64,000 nt of DNA from Closterium sp. NIES-65. Its lineage: Eukaryota > Streptophyta > Zygnematophyceae > Desmidiales > Closteriaceae. Positions 9,846 through 22,402 of the stretch are shown here, in pieces. Location: contig CANXME010000897.1 in assembly GCA_948144175.1 (NCBI GenBank), forward strand, positions 558,001 through 622,000. Reading direction: 5' to 3'. Position numbers and translations under genes: made by a program. The notes below the pieces were generated by a model, which was not told the DNA's origin, did not search any database, and saw only the letters and a program-made list of their open reading frames with translations. Position 1 is the stretch's first letter, and each line of letters starts with the position of its first letter.

Positions 9846-12800
9846 TCAAGAAGAGAGCAAGTGAGGCAAGACAGGTACAAGACCCAGCTGGGTACAAAAG
9901 CGCTGATGGTCACAAGGCGCAAGTGCCTTGGTGAACACATCAGCAGTGTTGGCCTCAGAGGCCACGTAAGCAAGTCGCAACTGACCACGCTGCTGCAGCT
10001 CACGAGCAAGGAAGTAGCGGAGAGCAATGTGCTTCGTTCTGTGCTCCAAGCGCTGCTCTCGACACAAGGCCAGCATGGCCTTGTTGTCTACGTACAGCAC
10101 TGGAGGAGAACGAGGCGGCTCTCCAAGGTCGGTCAGCAGGTAGGTGAGCCAGCGAAGCTCCTGTGCAGCCATGGCCCCGGCGTAGATCTCAGCCTCACAA
10201 CTGGAGCCGAGAACCGAAGACGAGCGAGTAGACCGCCACGAGACAGAACCGGAACCAAGGCTGAAGGTGTAACCCTGTGACGACCGCTGCGTAGCCTGGT
10301 CGTCAGCCCAAGAAGCGTCCGCGTGGCCGGTAAGGACCACTGGACTCCGCCCTCCAAGCACTAGCCCCATGCCCGACGTACTGCACAGGTAGCGCAATAC
10401 CCTCTTCGCTGCAGCCATGTGCTCCGGTCTGTGTCTCCCAGGAGCAACATAGCGTGCAAGAATGCTCAGAGGGTATGCAAGGTCAGGTCGTGTGCAGGTC
10501 ATCAGGTACATGAGGCAGCCAACAAGCTCTGCATACGGACCACTCGACTCTACGGACTCATCCGAAGGCAGAGCTGAGAGTGAGTGGCGAGTAGGCAGAG
10601 GAGTGGCCTGAGGCGAGGAGTACGTGAAGCCGAAGCGCTGAAGGACCTGCTGCACCATGTGTGACTGAGTCAGGGTAATGGTGCGACGTGCTCTGTCCCG
10701 AGTGATCTGCAAGCCAAGGTAGCTGCGCAGTTCACCCAGGTCTGTGCACGTGTGTCTCTTCAGCAGCTCGGACTTCACGTAGGCGAGTCCAGCAGTGTCC
10801 GCTGTGGCAAAGACCAAGTCGTCGACGTACACGAGGATGTAGAACGGCGGCAGGGAAGTGTCGGTGCGAAGAAACAGCGACGGGTCAGCAGTAGAAGGAG
10901 CAAACCCAAGAGCCGCAAGCGTAGTCCTCAGTGTGTCGTGCCACTCACGCGGTGCCTGGCGGAGACCGTAGACTGGCCGTCGGAGGCTCCACTGGGTGCC
11001 AGGAGGGAAAGTCCCAGTGAAGCCAGGCGGACGGCGCAGCCAGATCTCCTCGTGCAGGCTACCCTGCAGGAACGCAGTGCTGAAGTCGAGGGAGTGAAGC
11101 TCGTAGTCGCGCTGAGCGGCAATGTGCAGCAGCACCCGAAGAGTGGTCATCTTCGGGGTGGGAGAGAAGGTCTGAAAGTAGTCAACTCCCTACCGCTGAC
11201 TGAAGCCACGAGCCACGTAACGCGCCTTGAAGACAGGCGGGGAGCCCGGCGGCCGCTTCACCCTGAAGATCCACATGCCACTGACGATGTTCGCCCCAGG
11301 AGGGGGAACCGCGTCAACGTAGGTGCCTGTGGACTTCCAGGAAGCCATCTCTGCATCCATAGCTGCCTGCCACTGAGAGGAGTAGGGACCCTCTACGGCC
11401 TCCGCGTAAGAACGTGGAGTCGGGATGTCTAGTGCATCCGGGTCTCCCTCAGGGGCAAGCAGTACAGACGCGAGATGAGGTGAAGCAGCCGCTAGACACT
11501 GTAACTCCTCCTGCCTGTCCTCTAGGACGTCCGTGCCAAGGGCACACTCACCCCCGACGGACGGAGGACAGGCGGACTCAGACTCAGCGACAAGACGAGC
11601 AGCGTAGTCTAGACGACAGCGCGCAGCAAAGTCGACAAGCTCAGTGACAAGGGCAGACGCAGCAGACGACTCAAAGGAAGGGTCAGTGACAGCAGTAGCA
11701 AGGAGACGCGTGACAGTAGGACTGGCAGCACGAAGAGAGTCCGACTCCGGGTCGGCAAGAGCAGGAAGAGAGGAAGCAGGAGGAGAAGGCAAAGGGGCAC
11801 GCAGAGGAGCAGTGGACGGACGCAGTGACATCCGGTGCGTGCCAGGGACAGGAGGAGGACGCTGATGCGACCCGCGACCACTAGCGCGCTCAGTACGAAC
11901 AGGCGACGCAGGACGAGACGCAGGCTCACGACGCTCAGTAAGACCTCCAGTCGGACCAGCGTAGGGAGAAGGAGCAGGCAAAGGGGAGGCAGGCTGTAGC
12001 CGTGGCTGTGACCGAAAAGGCTGTGGACCCTCTAAGGAAGCAGGAGGAGGTGCAAGACCAAGAACCTGCTGTAGGAGCGGAACGAAGTACGGTCGAGGCC
12101 GCACGGCGACACCAGAAACAGCAGGAACAGCACCAGTCCCCCCGTCAGGAGGACCCACGCCAGCAGCACCTCCAGCAGCACCTCCAGAAGCTCCAGAACC
12201 CCCAGCAGCAGCACCAGGAGCACTGTCAGTCGGACCACCAGTGGCAGGCTCAGCGCCAACACCCTCAGCAGCACCAGCTCCAGGAGAACTCTCAGACCGA
12301 GCAGCTCCAGCACCCACAGTACGAGCACCGTCGGGACGCGCGGCAGCAGTACCCACTGCAGGCGAAGAACCACCAGCACCAGCAGCACGCCTCCAGCGCC
12401 TGGTAAACCACTCACGCAGCTCCTGTGGGGAGAGTGGCTCCCGGCGAGACGAAGCACCCCCAGGCTCAGCACCCCCAGGCACAGCACCCCCAGGCTCAGC
12501 ACCCCCAGGCTCAGCACCCCCAGGCACAGCACCCCCAGGCTCAGCACCCCCAGGCTCAGCACCCCCACGAACAGCACCCCCAGGCTCGACACCTCCAGGC
12601 TCAGCAACCCCAGGTACAGTACCCCCAGGCTCAGCACCCCCAGACCCCGCACCCTCAGGCTCAGCTCCCGCAGCAGCACCAGAGTCACCAGTGACCTCGA
12701 CAGGCTCGACCGCGTCTACCTGGGACACACCTGACGGGGCAGGACCCTGAGGGGGGAGGGGGACTACCGGGGGGGGGCCTGGTACCAAGAAGAGCGGGGG

Positions 12801-14676
12801 CGGGGGGAGGGACGGAGTGCGGTAGGGGAAGAGGCGGTAGTAGGGTACCGACTCGTCGAACGTGACGTCCTGGGAGGACAGAACACGTCGAGAGGTGGGG
12901 TGGTAAAACTGCCACCCAGGGGCGTCGGGGGGGAACCCCAGGAAGACGCAGGGAGAAGCACGAGGGGACAGCTTGTCCGCAGACAGGTCGCAAACAAACG
13001 CCCGAGATCCCCAGACCCGGAACGCCGACGCATCGCCAACCTTCCCCGTCCACAGCAGGGCTGGGGAGGTCTCTGGTCGAGAGACCCTGGGGTGGAGGTT
13101 GATCTGGTGCGCAGCGTACCTGACCGCAAACGGCCACAGAAAATGGGGAGCAGCCGCATGCATCATGGACGTACGAGCGACGTCCATGACCATGCCAATG
13201 CGGCGCTCAGCAATCCCATTCTGCTGTGGTGAGTCCGGAAGCGTGAAGGTCTGACGGATGCCCCGCACACGACAGTAGGCACTCAGGAGGCCAGAGGAGA
13301 ACTCTCCGCCTCTGTCCGAGTGCAGACGCAAAACAGGGAAGTCAGAGCCAAAGCTCCTCCGAAGCTGAAGACGAGCTGCGCGGATCCAGTCGATCAACAC
13401 CTCAGTGACCTCACCCTTGCTGCGCAAGGGGAAGACTGTGGTGTAACGCGAGTAGTCGTCAACCACCAGCAGGAAGTAGCGCTCCTGACCCTGTCCACGG
13501 ACGCGGGCTGGGCCCCACACGTCCATGTGAAGCGTCTGCAACGGGGCCTCTGTCGGAGGAAACTGGGAGGAGTGAGGGGCAGCACGCTGGCGCCCCTCGA
13601 CACAGGGGACACAGGCAGGGCCAGGGCCCGGAGGAAGGGGAGGGAGGGACCGGGGAAGACCAGACACAAGGACCCGCGAGGCCATGCCTCTGAGTGGAAG
13701 CAGAGAGGGGTGGCCAAGGCGGTGGTGCCAGAGGAGGGTCTCGTGAGACAGACGACGACACGAACAGGGGGCAGACTCAGGACCAGACCTGGACGCTGCA
13801 GCAAACACCTGACCAGACGAAGGGACTCTACCAGACGCAGCACCTGGAGGAGAAGCAGTGGTCAGTGTGTACAGGCTCGACCCTGGCCGACGTGTAAACG
13901 TAGCCAGGTGACGACCTGTATCCGCCTCCGTACAGTGGGTCACCCGCTGACGAGCAGGGGTGAACTGGTGGACACCTGCATCCTGGAGGTCAGCACCACT
14001 CACCAAGTTCGTCGAGAACGAGGGGAGGTAGAGACCAGTCACGGTGCCAGAGGGGGCCGCTGGACACGGGAGGACAGTGGAGAAGCGAGACAGGACAGGT
14101 CCCCCAGAGGTGTCAGCCAGGGACACCGCAACCGGCCGACTCAGCGGCGTGAGAGTGGTGCGGTCCCTAAAGAAGGAGCGAGACGCTCCAGAGTCAAGGG
14201 TGAAGGTGTGAGAGGCCGAAGCCGACACAGTACCTGAGAGCGCGGACTCACCAGCACCTGAGAGCACAGACGCACTGGCACCTAGAGCTGCAGCCTCACT
14301 AGTACCTGACGCGGCAGTACCAATGCCCGGGTCGGGCGGGAAACACCGGTAACAGTCATCCTCATCACTACCAGTCACAGCATACATAGCAGAGAGAATA
14401 GCATCAAAGTCAAGATCATAAATAGCTACTCCAGCCCTAGACAGCTCTCCCCAGCGGGGGATCTCAGCGGCCTCCGGAAACTGCTGACGCCAGGCGTCGG
14501 TCAGGCGGCCAAAGCAGCGACGGGCTGTGTGGGCGCCTCCACACCTCTCCCCCGCACGGTCACCGGTGCGAAGAACGTAGGGGCAGGGACCAAGCGCACC
14601 ACCGCGCTGACGCTGCAAGTACCACTCACGGAGCTGCTGAGGGCCGGGGACGGTGCGAGAGCGCTGCTGCTGCTGC

Positions 14677-14711
<35 letters not shown>

Positions 14712-15785
14712 CTGACCACCCCCAGAGCTGCTCCGCTGGGACGAGCCACTCCGACCCCCGCCTCCACCGCCACCCCCGCCTCCACCGCCACCCCCGTCCC
14801 CACCGCCACCTCCCCCACCAGGACCGTCGCTCCCACCGCTCCCACCGCCTCCTCCGCTACCACCTCCGCCGCCACCTCCGCCTCCACCGCCGCCACTAGT
14901 ACCTCCACTCCCGCCACCACCCCCACCGCCACCCCCACTCCCCCCTCCACCCCCACCGCCTCCCCCACCGCCCCCTCTAGCTCCACCCGCCCCCTTGCCC
15001 CCCTTGCCCTTGCCAGAGCGGCGTCTGCCGCTGGGGGCAGACGCCGCACCGACCGACTCAAAACCAGCGAGGTCGGCCGCAGCGGCAGAGGCGACAGAGG
15101 GCAGCAGGGGGGAAGGACCACACCCCTCAAAGATGGGGGTGCGAGGGTCACCCCGAGAGGCCCCTACAGCGACAATACTCTTCTCAGCCGCTAGCAGGGA
15201 CTCCTCAAGGAGGTCGACAGTGAGAGTGGTGGGACAGACAGAGAGAAACTGGTCCCTAACGACACGAAGGGACTCAGGGAGACGGGTGACGAGAAAGTAG
15301 AGAGTGATGTACATGGGAGGAGGGTTCGCAGCGCGGAACTCAGCAGGAAGGGCAGCACGGTAGCGGGTGTCACTAGCGCGGAGGTGGGTAACTAGGTCAG
15401 CAACAGTGGGAAAGGAAGCGAGGTCAGGGAAGAGAAACGGTAGCATGAGGCGGCTAAGGGTAGCGGAGGAAGGGGAGGAGTAGCGTGCAACTACAGCGTC
15501 GTACAAGGCCTGAGCGGTCTTGCACTGACTAAAGTGGGCACGCTCAGAGGAAGGGAGGTGGCGACGCACAGCAAGACGTGCAGCAGCATCGCGGGTCGCC
15601 CACTTGGAGCGAGCAGCAGAGTCAGCATCAGCAGGCGGGGCAGGGACAGCGCCAGAGACAAAGTCAAAGAGAGAGACCCCATCTATCGCATCACACAGTA
15701 AGTACAGCTGCAGGTCTTCAATCCAGACGGCAAAGTCAATGGCCCTCCCCTCAGCGTCAAAAGTAAGAACATTGGGGGTGGCCAT
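9846..15785 (-). CDS. Copia Gag-Pol polyprotein with one nonsense codon (element F)
   Basis: Start chosen at [13 protein letters not shown] (15785), as in element B. Approximate residues: Gag 1-235; Gly-rich linker 250-350; Gln-rich patch; zinc motif near 400 spaced C-X13-C-X3-H-X4-C; protease DSGAS near 530; integrase HHRLGH near 687 then D,D,E core with HSDRGGEF and PQQNG; Gly/Glu/Pro repeats between integrase and RT; RT with YVDD near 1652; RNase H. A single TAG at 11190-11192 replaces the Gln of the RQGVDYF motif seen in B and G, splitting an otherwise open frame of about 1979 codons. It encodes capsid, maturation protease, integrase and RT/RNase H. The lone stop may be a point mutation. 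Confidence 0.9.
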
Positions 15786-15839
15786 GGCAGCAGCTGAAAG
15801 TCTCACCGGGCTAGGAGAGTCGGGTAGGACAGCAGCAGG

Positions 15840-16720
15840 CAGCTCGGGCTGGGTCGGGCGGCTCGGGCGGCTCGGGCGGCTCGGGCGGCTCGGGTAGCTC
15901 GGGTACCGGGCGGCTCGGCTGCTGCTGGGCGGCTCGGCTGCTGCTGGGCAGCTCGGCTGCTGCTGGGCGGCTCGGCTGCTGCTGGGCGGCTCGGCTGCTG
16001 CTGGGCGGCTCGGCTGCTGCTGGGCGGCTCGGCTGCTGCTGGGCGGCTCGGCTGCTGCTGGGCGGCTCGGCTGCTGCTGGGCGGCTCGGCTGCTGCTGGG
16101 CGGCTCGGCTGCGGCTGGGCGGCTCGGCTGCTGCTGGGCGGCTCGGCGGGGCCGTCAGGGTGCAGCTGCAGGGCCGGGACAGGGGACGGCGGGGCCGTCA
16201 GGGTGCAGCGGCGGGGCCGGGGCAGGGGACGGCGGGGCCGTCAGGGTGCAGCGGCGGGGCCGGGACAGGGGACGCCGGAGCCGTCAGGTGGCGGGCCAGC
16301 AGGCGAGGTGGCGAGCCGTCAGGTGAGGCGGCGGGGCCGTCAGGTCAGGTGGCGGGCCAGCAGGTGAGGCGGCGGGGCCGTCAGGTCAGGTGGCGGGCCA
16401 GCGGGTGAGGCGGCGGGCCGTCAGGTGAGGTGGCGGGCCAGCAGGTCAGGCGGCGGGCCGTCAGGTGAGGCGGCGGGGCCGTCAAGTCAGGTGGCGGGCC
16501 AGTAGGTGAGGCGGCGGGCCGTCAGGTGAGGCGGCGGGGCCGTCAGGTAAGGTGGCGGCGGGCCGTCAGGTGAGGCGGTGGGGCCGTCAGGTAAGGTGGC
16601 GGGCCAGCAGGTGAGACGGTGGGCCGTCAGGTGAGGCGGGGGGGCCGTCTGGTGAGGTGGCGGGCCAGAAGTCGAGGCGGCGGGCCGTTAGGTGAGGCGG
16701 CGGCCGTCAGGTAAGGCGGC
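15840..16720 (-). repeat. 5' leader minisatellite of element F
   Basis: Between primer site and gag there is a 19-bp array on the plus strand (GGCGGCTCGGCTGCTGCTG, about 15900-16140), then loosely repeated GGGCCGTCAGGT-type units to about 16720. No protein is proposed. Confidence 0.75.
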
Positions 16721-17036
16721 TGCGGGGCCGAAAGAGGTGCAGCGGGGGGGGGCCTGCTGCAGCGACGAAGAGGCCGCGCGGCCGTCTTGAGGGCGGCGCG
16801 GCGCGGCAGAGCCGAGAGGGCGGCGCGGCGCGGCTGTAAGGGCCGCGCGAAGTGGGGCCTGGGCCGCGCGCGCGAAAAAAATGAGTCGCGCGCGCGACTC
16901 TCGGGGCGCCACAAGGGCAGCTCGACGCGCACTAGGGGGAGCGCGCCTCGGGGAGAATAGGGCGCGCTCCGGGCAGGAAAAAAAAATCGTGGGTGGGCCC
17001 AAAGAACGGTCCTTAGGAGGGACCCGCTCTATACCA

Positions 17037-17167
17037 TGTGAAACTAACTGAACAGGAATGAATTGACTAAGTCAGAGTTGGGTACAAATACAACCCTAGC
17101 AAACTGTACCCCATATGTGCTACCCCACTATAGCCTACAAACATGCATCAGCTATAATAATCTGACA
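17037..17167 (-). repeat. 5' LTR of element F
   Basis: 131 bp. On the minus strand the CA end at 17037 is followed directly by TGGTATAGAGCGGG, a match to the initiator-Met tRNA 3' end. Confidence 0.95.
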
Positions 17168-18066
17168 GCTGGAAGAGTTTGAAATAGAGTAGTTAACTAA
17201 AGAAGAGAATATCTCAACTCACTTAATATGTAGCAAGAGAGAACCAAGAATAGTTATCACTAGATAAAAGAGAGCTTGAAGAGTTATCACTAGGTACCTT
17301 GAATGTGACCACTAAAAGAGCTTGAAAGTGTTGAGCTTGAATGTGTTGTGAGGAAGAACAATGAAACAAGCTCCAAGAAAATGTGGAGTTTGGTTTGAGT
17401 AAGAGAAGGATGGGAAAGAAAGGGAGAAAGGGCTAGAGGGTTTGCTTTGGGAAGAGAGAAGTGGAAGAGCCTTTCTTGATTGGATACAAAGTTGACCGAT
17501 GGTAAGAGAATTGTTACTGTGCAGTGGAAACAAAAAAAACAGTTGGAAGCATTGAGCTAGAAACAAAACAGCCAACTGAACAATGCTGTTTGTTTTGTTT
17601 CTAGTTCATAGTTCATAGTCAATTTGTTGACAATTTACAGTTGTAATAGTTTGACAACAGTTTGTTTTGTTCCTACTTGAAAATCGTTTTCATTCTACAG
17701 TTACAACTGAAAGATAGGACAAAAGCAGAGCAGACGAAAAACTAAAAAAACAAAAAAAAAAAACAAAAACAACAAGACTCGACGTTAACGTCGGAAGGGT
17801 TGCGTAGATGTTACATTCTTAGTTGACAAAAACAAATTGCGGTTTTTTAAATCGTCAAATCTAGGTCTACCGTTCAAGGAATATGGCAAGCTTTTTTTAT
17901 GGTTCAATCTATTCATTTCAATGTGGATGTTTATGATTCTTAACAATTGACGTTTCTAATATGTTAAGATCTAGACACATCGATCGTTTTTTGTTTTGTA
18001 TAGTGAACAATGATCTATAGTGAACAATGATCTCTTTCCTCAAAGATAATACTTTGTATTGTAACA
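17168..18066. other. AT-rich spacer, no gene seen
   Basis: About 900 bp of low-GC sequence with poly-A and poly-T runs and no supported coding frame. It begins with the target duplication of element F. Confidence 0.55.
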
Positions 18067-18239
18067 TTGCACTATTTTGTGTGGTTCATAGTGAGTTGTT
18101 TTCAGCCCACTCAGTGTCACGTGATTGTGCGTGTGTTTTCACGTGACAAACCCACCCACCTCTTGCCTCTTTCTCCCACCACCCACCTCGTCATAATCTC
18201 TACCTCCACCCCGCCATCCTTTCTTTCCCACCACGCCGT

Positions 18240-18640
18240 CCTCTCTCCCTTCCACCCGCCGTCCCCTCTCCTTCCTACCCGCCGTCGCCTCTCCCTCCTC
18301 CTCGCCGTCGCCTCTCCCTCCTCCCCTCCGTCGCCTCTCCCTCCTCCCCGCCGTCGCCTTTCCCTCCTCCCCGCCGTTGCGTATCCCTCCTCCCCGCCGT
18401 CGCGTATCCCTCCTCCCCGCCGTCGCCTCTCCCTCCTCCCCGCCGTCGCGTTTCCCTCCTCCCCGCCGTCGCCTCTCCCTCCTCCCCGCCGTCGCCTCTC
18501 CCTCCTCCCCGCCGTCGCCTCTCCCTCCTCCCCGCCGCCGCCTCTCCCTCCTCCCCGCCCCCGCCTCTCCCTCCTCCCCGCCGTCGCCTCTCCCTCCTCC
18601 TCGCCATCGCCTCTCCTTCCCTCCCGCCGTCGCCTCCGGC
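18240..18640. repeat. Pyrimidine-rich 23-bp minisatellite
   Basis: About 17 copies of a 23-bp CT-rich unit (GCCGTCGCCTCTCCCTCCTCC variants). Because 3 x 23 = 69, the encoded frame repeats every 23 residues in each of three frames, which explains the long overlapping open frames. Confidence 0.85.
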
Positions 18641-18659
18641 GACAGGTGCACGAGCGCAA

Positions 18660-18820
18660 GCGAGACTTGGTGTGCGAGTGCGGGTTGGTGTGCGAGCGCG
18701 GGCTGGTGCATGAACGCGGGTTGGTGCGCGAGCGCGGGTGGGTGCGCGAGCGCGGGTTGGTGCGCGAGCGCGGGCTGGTGCACGAGCGCGGGTTGGTGCG
18801 CCAGCGCGGGTTGTTTTCTG
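18660..18820. repeat. 18-bp minisatellite
   Basis: About nine copies of GTGCGCGAGCGCGGGTTG variants, adjoining the 23-bp array. Confidence 0.8.
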
Positions 18821-18969
18821 AGGCACCGTTGTTATCAGGTGCGTTCCCGGTCCTTTCATCCACCCTTCCGCCTCTGATATTTCCTGACTTAATTTTTGCT
18901 TCTTTGTAAATTTTGTGTGTCATTGGTCTCCTCTTGCATTGCACTTTCATTTGAAGAAGGGGAGAGACG

Positions 18970-21060
18970 AAGAGCGAGGGAGAGCGTGTGCAAGGGAGCG
19001 AACGCGCAGGAGAGTGCGCGTGAGAGAGCGCGTGAGAGTGCGCGTGAGAGAGCGAGTGAGATTGCGCGTGAGAGAGCGCGTGAGTGCGCGTGAGAGAGTG
19101 GGGAGAGAGCGCGTGAGAGAGTGCGTGAGTGTGCGCGTGAGAGAGCGCGTGAGTGTGCGCGTAAGAGTGCGCGTGAGTGTGTGCGTGAGAGTGCACATGA
19201 GTGTGCGCGTAAGAGTGCGCGTGAGTGTGTGCGTGAGAGTGCACATGAGTGTGCGCGTAAGAGTGCGCGTGAGTGTGTGCGTGAGAGTGCACATGAGTGT
19301 GCGCGTGAGAGTGCGCATGAGAGAGCGCGTGAGATAGCGCGTGAGAGAGCGCGTGAGAGAGCGCGTGAGAGAGCGCGTGAGATAGCGCGTGAGAGAGCGC
19401 GTGAGAGAGCGCGTGAGGGAGCACGTGAGAGTGCGCGTGAGAGAGCACGTGAGAGTGCGCATGAGAGAGCGCGTGAGGGGGCGCATGAGAGAGCGCGTGA
19501 GGGGGCGCGTGAGAGAGCGCGTGAGGGAGCGCGTGCGCAAGTGCATGAGAGAGCGCGTGAGAGAGCGCATGAGAGTGCGCGTGAGAGTGCGCGTTAGGGA
19601 GCGTGAAAGATCGTGTGAGAGAGCGTGTGAGGGAGCGTGTGAGAGTGCGTATGAGGGTGCGCGTGAGAGAGCTCGTTAGAGAGAACGTGAGAGAGCGCGT
19701 GAGGGTGCGCGTGAGAGTGCGCGTGAGAGAGCGCGTGAAGGGGCATGTGAGTGTGCGCATGAGTGTGCGCGTGAGAGAGCGCGTGAGAGAGCACACGAGA
19801 GTGCGTGTGAGAGCGGGTGTGAGAGAGCGCAGGAGAGAGCGTGTGCTAGAACGCGTGAGAGAGCGCGTGAGTGTGTGCGTGAGAGTGCGCGTGAGTGTGC
19901 GCGTGAGAGTGCGCGTGAGAGTGCGTGAGAGGGCGCGTGAGAGTGCACGTGGGAGACGCGTGAGAGACTTGTGAGGGTGCGCGTTAGAGAGCACGTGAGG
20001 GTGCACGTGAGAGTGCGCGTGAGAGAGCGTGTGAGATTGCGCGTGAGAGTGCGCGAGAGGGAGCGCGTGAGAGTGAGTGTGAGAGTGCGTGTGAGAGTGC
20101 GTGTGAGAGTGTGCGTGAGAGGGCGCGTGAGAGAGCGTGTGAGGGTGCATGTGAGAGCGTGAGAGAGCATGTGAGAGAGCGTGTGAGAGAGCATGTGAGA
20201 ATGCGCGTGAGAGTGCGCGTGAGAGAGCGCGTGAGAGAGCGCATGAGAGTGCGTGTGAGAGAACGTGAGAGAGCGCATGAGAGTGCTCGTGAGAGAGTGC
20301 GTGAGAGAGCGCGTGCGCAAGCGTGTGAGAGAGCGCGTGCGCAAGTGCGTGAGAGAGCGCACAAGAGTGCGCGTGAGAGAGCGCACGAGAGTGCGCGTGA
20401 GAGTGCATGTGGGAGACGCATGGGAGACTCGTGAGAGTGCATGTTAGAGAGCACGTGAGGGTGCGTGTGAGAGTGCGTGTGAGAGAGCGTGAGAGAGAGC
20501 ATGTGAGAATGCGCGTGAGAGTGCGCGTGAGAGTGCGCGTGAGAGAGCGCGTGAGAGTGCGTGTGAGAGAGAACGTGAGAGAGAGCGTGAGTGAGAGTGC
20601 ACGCGAGAGTGCGTGTGAGAGAGCACAAAAGAGTGCGCGCGTGAGAGTGCACGTGAGAGAGTGCGTGGGAGAGCGCGTGAGAGAGCACGTGCGCAAGCGC
20701 GTGAGAGGGCGCGTGGGCAAGTGCGTGAGAGAGCGCACAAGAGTGCGCATGAGAGTGCATGTGGGAGACGCATGGGAGACTTGTGAGAGTGCGCGTTAGA
20801 GAGCACGTGAGGGTGCGTGTGAGAGAGCGTGAGAGAGCGTGTGAGTGAGCGTGTGAGAATGCGCCTGAGAGTGCGCGTGAGAGAGAACGTGGGAGAGCAC
20901 GTGAGGGTGCACGTGAGAGTGCGCATGAGAGAGCGCGAAAAAGTGCGTGTGAGAGTGCGCGTGAGAGAGTGCGTGAGAGAGCGCATGAGAAAGCGCCAGG
21001 ATGAGAGGGTGTGCGCGCGAGGATGAGAGTGCGTGCCACTGTGTGTGCCAGAGTGAGTGC
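18970..21060. repeat. GAGAGTGCGCGT-type satellite with higher-order structure
   Basis: About 2.1 kb of a 10-12-bp purine/CG unit (GTGAGAGAGCGC, GTGAGAGTGCGC). A diverged block (GTGGGAGACGC...GAGACT) recurs near 19949, 20409 and 20764, each time followed by a GTTAGAGAGCACGTGAGGG-like sequence. This gives a higher-order period of roughly 350-460 bp. Both strands are open for hundreds of codons as Arg/Glu/Val or His/Ser/Ala low-complexity frames; these are not accepted as genes. Confidence 0.9.
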
Positions 21061-21665
21061 GAGAGCAAGTGCGAGTGTTATTGCAAGGGTGCGTGCGAGT
21101 GTGTTTGCATGCACATGTAAGTTTTTGTGTGAGTGTTATTGTGAATGAGAACGATCATAAGTGCGAGGGTTTGTGCAAGAATGAGCGTGTAGATTTAAAT
21201 GTTTGTTTATGTGAGTGTCTAATAAAGTTGAGAGTATTTGTGCGTGTGTGATTGAGTGCAAATGTGATTGAGAAGCTGAACGCGAGGGTAGCTGCAAGGT
21301 ATTGCATCATTCCGGTGTAGTATCTGTGGTGCCACGACTTGTTCCAAATTAGCACCGTGAGTTGTGAAAGTCTAATTGCTGTCTTTTATTGATCTATGCG
21401 TTCTTCAACACCATTTTCTATTGTTCTTATTTCGTTTCTAGTGCATGCGTGAGCTGCGTTCTCTGTTTTTTGTTTCTTGTGCGTCAAGGAAACTGCACTC
21501 GCTGATTTTGATTTCTTGTGCAACTCATGCAAGTTTTCGTTTTTGTTTGTGCAGGGAGTGAGTTGCATTTGTTGTTTCTTCTTTCGTGCGCAGGAAGTTA
21601 AAGCTGCAGCCCTTGTTTCTTGCGGACAAAAGGGATTGGGAGAAGGGAGAACATAAGGGAAATGA

Positions 21666-21726
21666 ATGAGGGAGGGAGGGAGGGAGGGAGTGAGGGAGGG
21701 AGGGAGGGAGGGAGGGGGGGGAATGG
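21666..21726. repeat. (AGGG)n microsatellite
   Basis: Roughly 60 bp of AGGG tetramers with one GTGAG interruption, ending in a G run. Confidence 0.85.
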
Positions 21727-21901
21727 GGGACAAGCTAGTGATGATTTATACAAGGCTGAACTCCATTCATTATGCTTGCATGCTTATTACCGTAGCTGTA
21801 TGTTTTTGCGTGTGTGTCGTTGTGTACTGTATGTGTGAGCCTGTATGTTTGAGTGCGTACATGTGTACATGTGTTGTGTGTGTTTCAAGGTGTGGTGCTA
21901 A

Positions 21902-22188
21902 GTGCCTCGTGAATGCAACTCGGATTGTGATCGTCGGTGGGGCAGCTTTGCTAGCCTCTTCCGTACCATATCAATCTTAGTTGCAGCATTGATGCATTTA
22001 GTATTCGCGTTGAAACATTCTCAATCGTTATCTGTTTCTGCACCAGTTTGTTTGTGTTATCGCATGTGCTTGTTTTGGGAGTGTGCGAGTGCCTCGTGTA
22101 TGCAACTGAGATTGTGATCGTCGGTGGGGCAGCTTTGCTCGCCTCTTCCGTACCATATCAACCTCAATTGCTGCATCGATGCATTTTG
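21902..22188. repeat. Tandem duplication of a ~98-bp segment, period ~189 bp
   Basis: Copy 1 (about 21902-21998) and copy 2 (about 22090-22188) share GATTGTGATCGTCGGTGGGG, the CTCTTCCGTACCATATCAA block and the GATGCATTT end. Function unknown. The flanking 21250-22271 otherwise shows no supported gene. Confidence 0.75.
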
Positions 22189-22271
22189 CACTCCCCCCAA
22201 AACATGTACGACGGTTCTTGTACCCGGCTGCTTTTGTGACCATTTGTGTATGTGTGTCTTTCGGTGGTTCT

Positions 22272-22402
22272 TGTCAAAAGTTAGAAGAAGGAAAGAGGAT
22301 TGAACTAGCAAGAATGAGGATACAAATAGCAAACCCTAGAAGGGTTGTACTCGCTATAGAGCACCCCACTACAGGCTAGAACAATAAGATAATATTCTGA
22401 CA
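22272..22402 (-). repeat. 3' LTR of element H
   Basis: 131 bp, same sequence as 23668-23798 by eye. GTTCT precedes it. Confidence 0.9.

Larger units (their letters stand above)
9506..17167 (-). mobile_element. Complete Copia LTR retrotransposon F
   Basis: 7662-bp element bounded by two 131-bp LTRs (9506-9636, 17037-17167) that look identical, with a GCTGG target duplication on both sides (9501-9505, 17168-17172). In element order: 5' LTR, primer site TGGTATAGAGC, a short hairpin and GGGCCCACC motif, GC-rich leader repeats (about 15840-16720), one long gag-pol frame with a single internal stop, a 3' untranslated region shared with B and G, a purine tract and the 3' LTR. LTR identity suggests a recent insertion. 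Confidence 0.95.

Noticed and set aside
18117..20750. 877-codon open frame rich in His, Ser, Ala, Leu on the minus strand
   Set aside because: It lies in 10-12-bp and 23-bp tandem repeats; all frames on both strands are long and low in complexity. No domain, no conserved start.
21902..22188. CRISPR-like or tRNA-like repeat pair
   Set aside because: Only two copies, long unit, eukaryotic context; simple duplication suffices.
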